Of a stretch of 64,000 nt of DNA, positions 8,346 to 17,591 are shown piece by piece. Under the pieces are notes generated by a model. It searched no databases. It saw nothing but the letters and a program-made list of their open reading frames with translations, and was not told the DNA's origin. The position numbers and the translations under genes are program-made. The DNA is taken from the NCBI GenBank assembly GCA_963668545.1, contig OY764868.1, positions 186,001-250,000 on the forward strand, read 5' to 3'. Numbering within the stretch: the first letter of the stretch is position 1; each line of letters begins with the position of its first letter. This stretch comes from G963662265 sp963668545 (GTDB taxonomy: Bacteria; Spirochaetota; Spirochaetia; CADAEX01).

Positions 8346-9081
8346 AATATATTCATATCCGGAATCACTTAAAGATGTAAAAACACACTACTGCGCAGGC
8401 TGCGGGCATGGAATAGTTCACAAACTTCTTGCCCAGTGTCTTGATGAACTTAACCTGAGGGAGGATACAATTCTTGTCGCTCCTGTCGGATGTTCAGTTC
8501 TTGCATATAATTATATTAATGTTGACGGCCTTGAAGCAGCACACGGAAGGGCTCCTGCTGTTGCAACAGGTGTTAAAAGGGTAAATAAAGATAAAATTGT
8601 AATATCATACCAGGGGGACGGCGACCTTCTTGCAATAGGAACAGGGGAAACTATTCATGCTGCAAACAGAGGGGAAGATATTACTGTTATCTTTATTAAT
8701 AACGCTATTTACGGTATGACAGGGGGACAGATGGCCCCGACAACAATGGAAAACCAGGTTACAAAGACAAGTCCCTACGGAAGGGATGTAACTGATGTGG
8801 GATATCCTATCAGAGCCTGTGAACTTATTAATACACTTGAAAGTCCTGTATATATTGAAAGGACAAGTGTTCATGATGTTAAAAATATAATTAAAACAAA
8901 AAAAGCCCTGAAAAAAGCGCTCCAGTATCAGAAGGATGGAAAGGGATATTCTTTTGTTGAAATACTTTCAATGTGTCCGACAAACTGGGGTGTTGCTCCC
9001 CAGACAGGAGCCGACTGGGTAAGGGATGTAATGGTTCCTTACTATCCTTTGAAAAAATTCAGAGATATAGAGGAGAATTAA
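8338..9081 (+). CDS. korB: 2-oxoacid:ferredoxin oxidoreductase, beta (thiamine pyrophosphate) subunit
   Basis: The thiamine diphosphate-binding beta subunit (247 residues). The YCAGCGHGIVHKLL motif is near residue 18, and the ThDP/Mg motif runs from GDGDLLAIGTGE to NNAIYGMTGGQ (about residues 92-130). It pairs with the alpha subunit to form the decarboxylating active site. The ATG at 8338 lies inside the end of the alpha gene, and the gamma gene begins 1 bp after its stop, so expression is coupled. Confidence 0.93.
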   Translation: MCKIYSYPESLKDVKTHYCAGCGHGIVHKLLAQCLDELNLREDTILVAPVGCSVLAYNYINVDGLEAAHGRAPAVATGVKRVNKDKIVISYQGDGDLLAIGTGETIHAANRGEDITVIFINNAIYGMTGGQMAPTTMENQVTKTSPYGRDVTDVGYPIRACELINTLESPVYIERTSVHDVKNIIKTKKALKKALQYQKDGKGYSFVEILSMCPTNWGVAPQTGADWVRDVMVPYYPLKKFRDIEEN

Positions 9082-9082
9082 G

Positions 9083-9619
9083 ATGACTCATGAAATTATT
9101 TTTGCCGGATTCGGCGGTCAGGGTGTTCTCCTTGCTGGCAAGATACTCTGCATTGCTGCAATGAATGAGGGAAAATATGTGTCCCATATCCCGTCATACG
9201 GAGCAGAAATGAGAGGGGGGACAGCCAACTGCAGTGTTGTGATTTCTGATGAGGATATTGCTTCTCCTGTTGTTGAGAATCCTGATATCTGCATAGTTCT
9301 CAATACTCCCTCACTTACAAAATTCGAACCGAGAGTAAGAAAAGGGGGAACCCTGATATATAATACATCGCTTATTAATGTGAAACCAGAAAGAGATGAT
9401 ATTAAGGTAATCGGTATTGATGCAAATGCAATTTCTGAAAAAAACGGTTCTCCCCGTGCTGCCAACATGGCTGCTCTGGGCCGTCTTGTTGCTGAAAACC
9501 CTGAACTTTCATCAGTGGATTCTCTAATCGGGGCGCTTGATGAAGCTGTTTCTGAAAGGAACAGAAAATTCAACCCGACCAATATAGCTATAATTAATGA
9601 GGGTTACAAGCTTAAGTAA
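9083..9619 (+). CDS. korC: 2-oxoacid:ferredoxin oxidoreductase, gamma subunit
   Basis: Gamma subunit (178 residues), with the family's N-terminal FAGFGGQGVLLAGKIL motif and the SYGAEMRGGTANC segment around residues 39-51. It helps bind CoA and completes the four-subunit enzyme. The terminator 45 bp downstream closes the operon, so the next regulators and ligases have their own promoter. Confidence 0.93.
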   Translation: MTHEIIFAGFGGQGVLLAGKILCIAAMNEGKYVSHIPSYGAEMRGGTANCSVVISDEDIASPVVENPDICIVLNTPSLTKFEPRVRKGGTLIYNTSLINVKPERDDIKVIGIDANAISEKNGSPRAANMAALGRLVAENPELSSVDSLIGALDEAVSERNRKFNPTNIAIINEGYKLK

Positions 9620-9663
9620 GCTTTGACCCTGTTTAAGTGATATTGATTTTCCCCATGTCTTAT

Positions 9664-9696
9664 AAAGGCTTTCCGTGAATACGGAAAGCCTTTTCT
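9664..9696 (+). terminator. Rho-independent terminator of the oxidoreductase operon
   Basis: A 13-bp perfect stem (9664-9676 with 9681-9693) and a GAAT loop, ending in a T-rich tract. Confidence 0.9.
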
Positions 9697-10079
9697 CTTA
9701 CTGCTTTGAAAAAGTATCATGTTTCTGAAGCCATTTCCCTGATGATCTTTTTCTCTTCAAGAATATATATCGTGTTTCAAAAACAAATATTATCTGTTAA
9801 TCTCTTCTATCATGTGTATTTCCTGAAATAAAGCGGGAAATTGCTTTGTTTCAAATAAAGCAATATTTTTCCTGCATTACTGTTGGAAAAAGAAATATTC
9901 CGACATGGCAGTCAGTATGCTATAATCAGCAAAATGGATTGATGTACTGTTTTTGCACTGATAATTCGGGTTAATTATTATTCTGGATACTGTTGGATTC
10001 CGGTAAAATTTCGGTTGACAGAAAATCCTGATGAGCAGTCATGAAACAGCGGTTCTGAAAAAAAGGAAAGGAGTGAAAA
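9697..10079 (+). promoter_or_regulatory. Upstream region of the first XRE-cupin regulator: inverted repeat and extended -10 promoter
   Basis: Within this gene-free stretch, ATTGCTTT (9840-9847) and AAAGCAAT (9857-9864) form an 8-bp perfect inverted repeat. TGCTATAAT at 9918-9926 is a good extended -10 element; its -35 (TTCCGA, 17 bases upstream) is poor. The leader to the TTG start at 10080 would be about 145 bases. A TTGACA at 10015 has no -10 partner at the right distance. The palindrome could be the site for the XRE-cupin protein (inference). Confidence 0.5.
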
Positions 10080-10655
10080 TTGAGCGATAAAAACAGGCTT
10101 GGAGTAAAAGTGAAAACAATGAGAGAAACCAGAAACCTTTCTCTCGAAGATCTTGCTGAAAGAGCTAATCTTAAAATTGACGGAATCAGTAAAATAGAAA
10201 ACGGCGAACTTATTCCCGGACTGACACCTCTGCTGAAGATTGCAAGGGCACTTGGTGTAAGGCTGGGTACTTTTCTTGATGATCAGCAGGATATAGGCCC
10301 TGTAATTACCAGAAAAGATGAAAAAAAGGGTATAACAAGATTTTCAGACAAGGATAATCCTGATCATTCAGATCTTGATTTTTATTCTCTTGCACTGAAT
10401 AAATCCGGACGTCATATGGAACCTTTTATGATAGATATATTTCCTTCATCAGAAGAGAACTTTAAACTGTCTTCCCATGAAGGGGAGGAATTTATTTTCG
10501 TAATGAAGGGGGAAATTGAAATTATTTACGGTAAGGATACATACATACTCCGGGAAGGGGAAAGTATTTATTACGATTCAATTGTAAAACATCATGTTCA
10601 TTCACACGGAACCGGCAGTGCCAGGATACTTGCTGTTGTATATGCACCTTTCTAA
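10080..10655 (+). CDS. XRE-family regulator with C-terminal cupin domain
   Basis: A 191-residue regulator. An N-terminal XRE helix-turn-helix (about 7-62, RNLSLEDLAERANLKIDGISKIENG) is joined to a C-terminal cupin (about 120-190, SSHEGEEFIFVMKGEIEI and the late HHVHSHG). Such proteins sense a small molecule in the cupin and control neighbouring catabolic genes. The start is a TTG with AAAGGAG 6 bases before. It sits 10 bp before an acyl-CoA ligase gene, and a second copy of the same two-gene unit follows at once. The likely ligand is the substrate or product of the ligases, perhaps an acid or acyl-CoA (inference). Confidence 0.9.
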   Translation: MSDKNRLGVKVKTMRETRNLSLEDLAERANLKIDGISKIENGELIPGLTPLLKIARALGVRLGTFLDDQQDIGPVITRKDEKKGITRFSDKDNPDHSDLDFYSLALNKSGRHMEPFMIDIFPSSEENFKLSSHEGEEFIFVMKGEIEIIYGKDTYILREGESIYYDSIVKHHVHSHGTGSARILAVVYAPF

Positions 10656-10665
10656 GGAGTTTTAG

Positions 10666-12300
10666 ATGCTGGAAAAAACATTAAGTGCTCTTCTCAGAGA
10701 TGGAGCTGAAGAGAATCCCGAAAGGGAATTTATTGTATATGCAGACAGGGACCTCCGGTTCACATACAGGGAATTTGACAAAAGGGTTGATAACCTTGCA
10801 AAAGGACTGATTTCCATTGGTATTGGAAAAAATGATAATGTGGGTATATGGGCAACAAATGTTCCTGACTGGCTTACATTCATGTTTGCCACTGCAAGAA
10901 TAGGGGCAGTTCTTGTAACTGTAAATACAAACTATAAACTTCATGAACTTGAATATCTTGTAAAACAGGCGGACCTTACAACTCTCTGCCTTACTGACGG
11001 ATTCAGAGACAGTGATTATGTTTCCATGATTAATGAACTTGTCCCTGAACTGAAAGAATGTGCAAGAGGTCATCTTAAAAGCGAAAGATTCCCTTACCTT
11101 AAAAATATAATTTTTATCGGGCCTGAAAAGCACAGGGGAATGTTTTCCCTTCAGGAACTACTTCTGACAGGTCAGCATATTGATGACAGAGAACTTCTTG
11201 AGATGGAAAAAGATACTGACTGTCATGAAACTGTGAATATGCAGTATACTTCAGGTACAACAGGATTTCCAAAAGGGGTAATGCTCAGTCATTATAATAT
11301 TGTAAACAATGGATACTATATCGGGGAGTGTCAGAAATTTACAGGAGAGGAAAGACTCTGCCTGCCTGTTCCCCTGTTTCACTGTTTCGGAATAGTTCTC
11401 GGTGTGATGGCTATTCTGACTCACAAGGCATCTCTTGTGATAATCGAAAATTTTGATCCTCTTGTAGTCCTTGCCTCTGTCCAGAAGGAAAAATGTACCG
11501 GCCTTTACGGTGTACCGACAATGTTCATTGCTGAGCTTAACCACCCCATGTTTGATATGTTTGATCTTTCATCTCTACGTACAGGGATTATGGCGGGATC
11601 TCCCTGTCCGATAGATGTAATGAGAAAGGTTGTTGAGAAGATGCATATGAGTGATGTTACAATTGCATACGGCCTTACAGAAGCTTCTCCGGTAATGACT
11701 CAGACAAAAACAGATGACCCTATTGAGAAAAAGGTTTCAACAGTTGGAAAGGAACTTGAAAATATTGAAGTTAAAGTAGTAAACCCCGAGACAGGGGAGG
11801 AATGTGCACCCGGAGAACAGGGGGAACTCTGCTGCAGGGGGTATAATGTAATGAAAGGTTACTACAAAAAGCCTGAAGCAACAGCAGAGGTTATAGACTC
11901 AGAAGGATGGCTGCATTCCGGAGACCTTGGTATAAAAGATTCTGAAGGATATTTCAAGGTAACCGGGCGTATCAAAGATATGATTATCAGGGGGGGAGAA
12001 AATATCTATCCGAGAGAGATTGAAGAATTCCTCTATGAAATGGAAGGGATACAGGATGTTCAGGTCGCAGGTATTGCAGATGAAAAATACGGTGAAGTGG
12101 CAGGTGCTTTTATTATTCTTAAAGAAAACTCGGTCATTACTGAGGAGGATATTACAGATTTCTGCAGAGGGAAAATATCCAGGTTCAAGATACCCCAGTA
12201 TGTATTTTTTGTTGATTCATACCCAATGACAGGAAGCGGAAAAATCCAGAAATACAAATTAGGAGAGCTCGGTCTGGAGCTTTTAAAGAAAAGGAGCTGA
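10666..12300 (+). CDS. Acyl-CoA synthetase (AMP-forming), fatty/aryl acid-CoA ligase-like
   Basis: A 544-residue ANL-superfamily ligase that adenylates a carboxylic acid and transfers it to CoA. Motifs in order: the P-loop MQYTSGTTGFPKGVMLSH (near 190), the AYGLTEASPV adenine-site motif (near 342), GWLHSGDLG with the hinge that follows, and a C-terminal GSGKIQKYKLG with the catalytic Lys. AAGGAG precedes the ATG. It lies between two XRE-cupin genes. Length and motifs are like medium-/long-chain acyl-CoA ligases (FadD-like); the acid is unknown. It could activate, or in reverse use, the acyl-CoA made by the upstream 2-oxoacid oxidoreductase. Confidence 0.88.
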   Translation: MLEKTLSALLRDGAEENPEREFIVYADRDLRFTYREFDKRVDNLAKGLISIGIGKNDNVGIWATNVPDWLTFMFATARIGAVLVTVNTNYKLHELEYLVKQADLTTLCLTDGFRDSDYVSMINELVPELKECARGHLKSERFPYLKNIIFIGPEKHRGMFSLQELLLTGQHIDDRELLEMEKDTDCHETVNMQYTSGTTGFPKGVMLSHYNIVNNGYYIGECQKFTGEERLCLPVPLFHCFGIVLGVMAILTHKASLVIIENFDPLVVLASVQKEKCTGLYGVPTMFIAELNHPMFDMFDLSSLRTGIMAGSPCPIDVMRKVVEKMHMSDVTIAYGLTEASPVMTQTKTDDPIEKKVSTVGKELENIEVKVVNPETGEECAPGEQGELCCRGYNVMKGYYKKPEATAEVIDSEGWLHSGDLGIKDSEGYFKVTGRIKDMIIRGGENIYPREIEEFLYEMEGIQDVQVAGIADEKYGEVAGAFIILKENSVITEEDITDFCRGKISRFKIPQYVFFVDSYPMTGSGKIQKYKLGELGLELLKKRS

Positions 12301-12302
12301 AT

Positions 12303-12854
12303 GTGAGTGATGATATAAAAATGATTGCTGAAAGACTGAAAGGTCTCAGAGAAGTTATGGAAGTATCTGTCAGGGAAGCTGCTGATACATGCGGGATTTC
12401 CCCTGAAGAATATAAAACCTATGAGGAAGGCAATACAGATATCCCGGTAAGTATTCTCCACAGCATGGCAAAAAAATACAATTTCGATCTTGCGACACTT
12501 ATAAGCGGCGATGAGCCGCACATGAAAGACTATTCCCTGACAAGAAGCGGAAGAGGAGTTTCTGTTGAAAGGAGAAAGGATTACAAATACCAGTCCCTTG
12601 CACAGGGGTTCATTCACAGGAAGGCAGAACCTTTTCTTGTGACAGTTGAACCGGATGAGGAGAGGGCTATTCATTTCAACAGTCATCCAGGACAGGAATT
12701 CAATTATATCCTTGAAGGCAGTCTCAGGATTGTATATGACGGAAAGGAAATGATACTTGAAGAGGGTGATTCCCTCTATTTTGATGCTGTTAAACCTCAC
12801 GGCATGAAAGCACTGAACGGTCGGAAAGTCAGATTTCTAGCGATAATATTTTAA
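12303..12854 (+). CDS. Second XRE-family regulator with cupin domain
   Basis: A 183-residue paralogue in design of the regulator at 10080: HTH at about 8-62 (VSVREAADTCGISPEEYKTYEEG), cupin at about 115-183 (HFNSHPGQEFNYILEGSLRI). The helix-turn-helix sequence is quite different from the first, so this is an old duplication or a separate recruitment. The start is a GTG at 12303: the ATG at 12301 runs into a stop, and AAGGAG lies 6 bases before the GTG. It begins 2 bp after the first ligase stop and ends 9 bp before the second ligase, so all four genes form one operon. Confidence 0.88.
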   Translation: MSDDIKMIAERLKGLREVMEVSVREAADTCGISPEEYKTYEEGNTDIPVSILHSMAKKYNFDLATLISGDEPHMKDYSLTRSGRGVSVERRKDYKYQSLAQGFIHRKAEPFLVTVEPDEERAIHFNSHPGQEFNYILEGSLRIVYDGKEMILEEGDSLYFDAVKPHGMKALNGRKVRFLAIIF

Positions 12855-12863
12855 GGAGAATTT

Positions 12864-14525
12864 ATGCTGCTTGAAAAGTATGTTGAAAAACTTGATTTTA
12901 AATCATATGAAGATTTCAGAGATAATTTTAAAGTAAAAATACCGGAGAATTTCAATTTCAGTTATGATGTTGTAGATGTCCTTGCAGAAGAACAGCCAGA
13001 GCTGAAGGCGATTGTCTGGACAGATGACAACGGAGATTACAGGGAATTCACTTTTTCTGAACTTAAAAAATACTCAGATATGACAGCTTCCTTTTATAAG
13101 TCCCTCGGGATAAAAAGAGGTGATGCTGTAATGCTTATCCTTAAAAGAAGGTATGAGTTCTGGTTTTCAATACTTGCCCTTCACAAACTGGGAGCAATCT
13201 GCATCCCTGCGACACATATGCTGACCAAGGAAGATATTGTTTACAGAAACAATGCGGCAAGCGTTAAGATGATAGTTGCTGTCAATGATGAAAGTGTTGC
13301 TGCCCATGTTGAAAACGCCCTTCCTGAATCAGAAAATGTTGAAAAGCTGGTTCTTGTCAGTGGAGAGCGCAAAGGGTGGACAGATTTTGACAGGGGGATG
13401 GAAAATGCTGCTCCCTTTGAAAGACCTGAAGGTGATCTTGCATCAACCAACGATGATATCTCGCTCCTTTATTTTACATCAGGTACAACCAGTCATCCCA
13501 AAATGGTTGCACATGACTTTACCTACCCTCTTGGTCATATAATAACTGCCTACTACTGGCAGAGTGTCAGAAGGGAAGGTCTCCATTTTACAGTAGCTGA
13601 TACAGGATGGGGTAAGGCTGTCTGGGGAAAACTCTATGGTCAGTGGTTTTCTGAATGCGCTGTCTTTATTTATGATTTCAACACAAAATTCACCCCTGCA
13701 GATATTCTCAGGATGATTGAAAAACACAGGATAACATCTTTCTGTGCACCTCCCACAATTTACCGTTTCATGATAAGGGATGATCTTTCCCAGTATGACC
13801 TTTCATCCCTGGAGCACTGCTCAACAGCGGGCGAGCCCCTTTCTGAAGAGGTTTTCAACACATTTAAAAAGCTGACTGGAATGAGGCTGATGGAAGGCTT
13901 CGGACAGACCGAAACTACACTCTCCCTAGCAAATTATTCCTGGATGACACCCAAACCAGGTTCTATGGGAAAACCTTCTCCGGGATACAGGGTCGAACTG
14001 ATGAGAGCCGATGATTCATTCTGTGAAGACGGTGAAACCGGTCAGATTGTATTCAGGCTTGAAGATGAAAAACTTGCCGGGCTTTTCACATGCTATTACC
14101 GGGATGAAACAAAAACAGCAAGTGTTCTCAAAGATGGTTATTACAGAACCGGTGATATGGCCTGGCGGGATGAAGACGGATTTTACTGGTTTGTAGGGCG
14201 CTCTGATGATGTTATAAAGTGTTCCGGATACAGAATAGGTTCATTCGAGGTTGAAAGTGTTCTTATGGGGCACCCTGCTATTATCGAATGTGCTGTCACA
14301 GGTGTTCCTGACGAGGTGAGGGGACAGGTTGTAAAGGCTTCTGTAGTCCTTGCTCCAGCCTATAAACCGGGAGATGAGGATCTTGTAAAGGATATACAGA
14401 ACTATGTCAAGAAGATAACAGCTCCCTACAAGTACCCGAGAATTGTTGAGTTTGTTGATGATCTTCCCAAGACAATAAGCGGGAAGATCAGGAGAGTTGA
14501 GATCCGGGATAAGGATAACAGCTAG
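12864..14525 (+). CDS. Acyl-CoA synthetase of the medium-chain/acetyl-CoA synthetase type
   Basis: A 553-residue AMP-forming ligase. Motifs: LYFTSGTTSHPKMVAHD (near 205), a DTGWGKAVWGKLYGQW segment characteristic of the MACS/Acs branch (near 250), EGFGQTETT (near 350), YYRTGDMAWRDEDG (near 430) and the C-terminal KTISGKIRRVEIR with the catalytic Lys. This branch acts on medium-chain or aromatic acids (butyryl-, benzoyl- or phenylacetyl-CoA). It closes the [regulator-ligase] x2 operon and is followed by a terminator. Two ligases of different subfamilies next to each other suggest two related acids are handled (inference). Confidence 0.88.
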   Translation: MLLEKYVEKLDFKSYEDFRDNFKVKIPENFNFSYDVVDVLAEEQPELKAIVWTDDNGDYREFTFSELKKYSDMTASFYKSLGIKRGDAVMLILKRRYEFWFSILALHKLGAICIPATHMLTKEDIVYRNNAASVKMIVAVNDESVAAHVENALPESENVEKLVLVSGERKGWTDFDRGMENAAPFERPEGDLASTNDDISLLYFTSGTTSHPKMVAHDFTYPLGHIITAYYWQSVRREGLHFTVADTGWGKAVWGKLYGQWFSECAVFIYDFNTKFTPADILRMIEKHRITSFCAPPTIYRFMIRDDLSQYDLSSLEHCSTAGEPLSEEVFNTFKKLTGMRLMEGFGQTETTLSLANYSWMTPKPGSMGKPSPGYRVELMRADDSFCEDGETGQIVFRLEDEKLAGLFTCYYRDETKTASVLKDGYYRTGDMAWRDEDGFYWFVGRSDDVIKCSGYRIGSFEVESVLMGHPAIIECAVTGVPDEVRGQVVKASVVLAPAYKPGDEDLVKDIQNYVKKITAPYKYPRIVEFVDDLPKTISGKIRRVEIRDKDNS

Positions 14526-14570
14526 CTTCGGTATTTATTAAATATTTAATATTTCTGGGTATGTAACAAA

Positions 14571-14607
14571 AAGCCTGATCCGGGTACAGCTACCGGGTCA
14601 GGTTTTT
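14571..14607. terminator. Bidirectional terminator between the ligase and adenylate cyclase genes
   Basis: A long stem, AAGCCTGATCCGGGTA (14571-14586) against TACCGGGTCAGGTT, with a T-run on the plus strand. The stop codon of the minus-strand cyclase gene lies inside the stem, so the cyclase end is part of the hairpin. Confidence 0.75.
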
Positions 14608-16371
14608 TATTGATTTGACAATATAAGCGTTTTCCTTCCTGTTTTTACCTTTCAGTTTTACAGGAGGAACTGCTTCAGCTTCGATATTATCCTTTATCAG
14701 CGAATATGTTGATTCACTTATGAGAATGCTGTTGGGAGGAGCTGCAGATTCAAGACGCTGTGCTGTATTAACATTGTCTCCTATGAGAGTATAATCCCTT
14801 CTTGAATACCTGCTTCCTATGTCCCCGGCAATAACTTCGCCTGAATTGATCCCGATTCTTATTTTTATTTTTCTGACTACAGGGTTATCTGAAGTTTTAA
14901 GGTATTCAAGCATTTCAAGGGCAGAGTTGACTGCCATAAGAGCCCCGTTTTCCATACCCCCGAAGTATGCCATGACAGCGTCCCCGATAAATTTATCAAG
15001 TGTGCCGCAGTTTCTGTTTATTATTTCAACAACATTATCAAAGTATTCATTAAGTACGGAAACAACATTTTCAGCCGGAAGTTTTTCACAGACCGGAGTG
15101 AATCCTACAATATCGGTAAATATTATTGTCTTGTGTTCGGAACCTGCAGTCATTGCAAGTTTTGAATGGGAATGTGCAATTTTTTCAGCATTATCCCTTG
15201 CTGCATCAGAAATATAAAGCCCGAGAGCTTCTTTTTCCTTTTCAAATCTGTATTCAGCAAGATTTTTTTCAACAGATACAAGCAGCCTGTCCATGGAGAA
15301 GGGTTTTGCAATGAAATCGCTGATACCTGCACTTCTGTTTTTTCTGTGGTTGAGATTGTCTTCTCTGGAACTGAGCATTATTACAGGTGTTTTTTTGTAG
15401 TCATGATTTTTTCTCAGGTTTCTTACAATCTCCCGTCCGGTGGTGTTTCTGAATACCTGTGATATTATAAACATGTCAACAGATTCATCTATTATGATCT
15501 GAAAAAGCTCATCAGCTGTTTCAGCTTCAAGTGTGTGGAATCCCTGTTTCTGAAGCCCCCTGATAAGCATCTTTCTGATCATTTTACTGCTGTCAGATAC
15601 AAGGACAGTTTCCCTCTTTTCTTCAGGCTTGAATATGAAATCCCTCACCCTGCTTATAAGCTCTTCCGAGACAAGCGGTTTTGTTATATAGTCATCAGCC
15701 CCTGCCTCAAAACCTTTGTCAAAATTATAGCCTGAACTCAGCGATGACTGGATAATAATGGGGATATTATGTGTCTCTTCATGATTTTTAAGCGCCCTGC
15801 AAAGTTCATATCCGTTTTTCTGAGGCATTTCTATGTCGGTGATTATCAGGTCCGGTATGCTTTTTTTTGCAGCTTCAATTCCCTCATTTCCGTTATATGC
15901 ATGAATCATGCTGACATGTTCCCCTGAAAGGGTTGTTTCAACCATCTTGTGGATAAAGGTACTGTCATCAACAAGGAGAATTTTCTTTTTCCTGCTGCTT
16001 TCCCATTCCGCTGCCTTATTCAGGGCATCATAAAGTTCCCCGGAAGTAAAGGGGAGTTTCAGAAAAAAGTCTGCCGGATCGAAGCTTCCGCTTCCTGAAA
16101 AGTCATCTGTATGGGAAAATAAAATTACAGGAATCCTGATACCGGGAAGAGTACTGTTTTTGATTTTAAGTGCTGTTTCCTTCCAGACTGAATTGCAGAA
16201 CGAGGCTTCGATAAGGACCGCATCAGGAGACAATTCAAGCATGGATCTGAGTTCATCACAGCTGTCTGCGTAAAGTGTCTCAAAAGAGAGTGTTTCAAGA
16301 GGCTTTTCAAGCAGAATCCTGCATTTTATATTGTTTGTTGCAATGATGATTTTTCTGTTTCCGCTTTCCAT
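14590..16371 (-). CDS. Three-receiver protein with class III adenylate/guanylate cyclase domain
   Basis: A 593-residue cytoplasmic signalling protein. Receiver-like domain 1 (about 5-115) has Glu where the phosphoacceptor Asp is expected (VLIEAS). Domain 2 (about 131-250) is a normal receiver (KILLVDDS, IITDIEMP, YITKP). Domain 3 (about 256-375) keeps the fold and a Lys-Pro but has Ser at the Asp position (FIISQVF). The C-terminal cyclase homology domain (about 405-585) has IIFTDIVGFT, LDKFIGDAVMAYFGG and the late GDNVNTAQRLES motif: Asp metal ligands and the transition-state Asn/Arg region are present. It should make cAMP under control of domain 2. The gene stands alone. Confidence 0.9.
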   Translation of the reverse strand: MESGNRKIIIATNNIKCRILLEKPLETLSFETLYADSCDELRSMLELSPDAVLIEASFCNSVWKETALKIKNSTLPGIRIPVILFSHTDDFSGSGSFDPADFFLKLPFTSGELYDALNKAAEWESSRKKKILLVDDSTFIHKMVETTLSGEHVSMIHAYNGNEGIEAAKKSIPDLIITDIEMPQKNGYELCRALKNHEETHNIPIIIQSSLSSGYNFDKGFEAGADDYITKPLVSEELISRVRDFIFKPEEKRETVLVSDSSKMIRKMLIRGLQKQGFHTLEAETADELFQIIIDESVDMFIISQVFRNTTGREIVRNLRKNHDYKKTPVIMLSSREDNLNHRKNRSAGISDFIAKPFSMDRLLVSVEKNLAEYRFEKEKEALGLYISDAARDNAEKIAHSHSKLAMTAGSEHKTIIFTDIVGFTPVCEKLPAENVVSVLNEYFDNVVEIINRNCGTLDKFIGDAVMAYFGGMENGALMAVNSALEMLEYLKTSDNPVVRKIKIRIGINSGEVIAGDIGSRYSRRDYTLIGDNVNTAQRLESAAPPNSILISESTYSLIKDNIEAEAVPPVKLKGKNRKENAYIVKSIKNLTR

Positions 16372-16436
16372 GAAAATATAATATTATGCTTTTCAGGATC
16401 GGGCAATAAGGAAACTTTTTTTGATTAATTTTATAT

Positions 16437-17327
16437 TTACTGCTGCTTCCTTTCAGTGTTTGCAAGTGTTACCCCTGAAATAATGACAAGTCCCCCTGTT
16501 ATCTGTACAGCTGTTATGCTTTCTTTAAGTACAAGGGCGGACACAATTACTGCAACAACAGGAATCCCGTTTATAAACATTGCAGCTCTTGATGCAGGTA
16601 TCTTTGTAAGGGCAAAATTATAGCAGATAAAAGCGGTGAGAGTTGCAAAAAGGACAAGAAATACAAGAGCAGCCACAGATGCTGATGTCATTGAAGACCA
16701 TGAAATATTATTCAGGTCTTTAAGAAAAAACGGGAGAAAGATTATTGCCCCGTAAATAATCTGCCAGCCGGTGATCTGTATTGTGCTGAACTGCGGTGCC
16801 AGTTTTTTTACAGTAACCATATATCCTGCTGCCGAGATAACAGCGAGAAAAACAAGAATGTTGCCGGTAACTGTTGCTCCTTCTGAACTGCTTCCCTTGT
16901 CAAAGAGGGTAAGCAGCAGAATGCCTGTTATTGAAAGAATGATTCCTGCCCAGCTTTTTATCCCTATTTTTTCCTTTAGAAAAACAGCTGCTGAAAGGGC
17001 AACTGCAGCAGGAACAGCTCCGATAATTATTGAGGCGCTTGATGCCGATGTCCTCTGTATCCCCGCAGTTTCAAATATAAAATAGAGCCCGGGTTCAAAA
17101 AGAGCAACACATGCGAGTTTGAGATGATTTTTCACACCGAGTCTGATCGATTTTTTTCTGTACAGAATAATGATGAAAACAAGAGATGCTGCTGTAAACC
17201 TGAGGAACATGTATGCTGAAGGGGGTATTGACTGAAGTACGATTTTAACAGCAACAAATGAACTGCCCCAGAATAGAACTGTAAGAATAAGTGCGCTGTA
17301 TACAACAGCTGAATCACGCCTGACCAT
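16437..17327 (-). CDS. EamA/DMT-superfamily transporter (putative metabolite exporter)
   Basis: A 296-residue inner-membrane protein with ten hydrophobic segments in two EamA repeats (about 10-140 and 155-290). The SSFVAVKIVLQSIPPSAYMF-like start of repeat one and the FINGIPVVAVIVSALVLKE part of repeat two are typical of drug/metabolite exporters of the RhaT/YdcZ/YedA group. AGAGGAG lies a few bases before the ATG. It may export amino acids or related metabolites (inference). It stands alone in its orientation between the cyclase gene and the divergent carbonic anhydrase. Confidence 0.87.
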   Translation of the reverse strand: MVRRDSAVVYSALILTVLFWGSSFVAVKIVLQSIPPSAYMFLRFTAASLVFIIILYRKKSIRLGVKNHLKLACVALFEPGLYFIFETAGIQRTSASSASIIIGAVPAAVALSAAVFLKEKIGIKSWAGIILSITGILLLTLFDKGSSSEGATVTGNILVFLAVISAAGYMVTVKKLAPQFSTIQITGWQIIYGAIIFLPFFLKDLNNISWSSMTSASVAALVFLVLFATLTAFICYNFALTKIPASRAAMFINGIPVVAVIVSALVLKESITAVQITGGLVIISGVTLANTERKQQ

Positions 17328-17469
17328 TTATGCTCCTCTTGCTTTCTACTGTTTAACGCGAATATTTTTTAATGTCAATCGGAAGGGATTAAAGAGCATG
17401 TTGAAACACTGTCAGGTTAATTCATCAGCTGCTTAAAGGAAGGGATGATCGGTGTAAAATACAGGGGAT

Positions 17470-17498
17470 TTGACAGGCTGCTGAATGATGTGGATAAA
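17470..17498 (+). promoter_or_regulatory. Predicted sigma-70 promoter of the carbonic anhydrase gene
   Basis: TTGACA (17470-17475), a 17-base spacer and GATAAA (17493-17498). The transcript would have a leader of about 85 bases before the ATG at 17592. Confidence 0.7.
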
Positions 17499-17591
17499 CT
17501 TCTGGCCGGGGAAAAAATATATATTATTTTGCTTTTCCTGTTTTTGATGTTATTATAAGCCTCTGAAAACAGAATCATTCGAGAGGTTTAT

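Noticed and set aside
9118..9582. 154-codon minus-strand frame opposite korC
   Set aside because: It is a shadow of the gamma subunit gene, without its own start signals.
10015..10020. TTGACA as -35 of the XRE-cupin operon
   Set aside because: No -10 at 16-18 bases; the extended -10 at 9918 is better.
12060..12800. 246-codon minus-strand frame opposite the ligase and second regulator
   Set aside because: It lies opposite well-supported genes, has no ribosome site and its protein has no coherent pattern.
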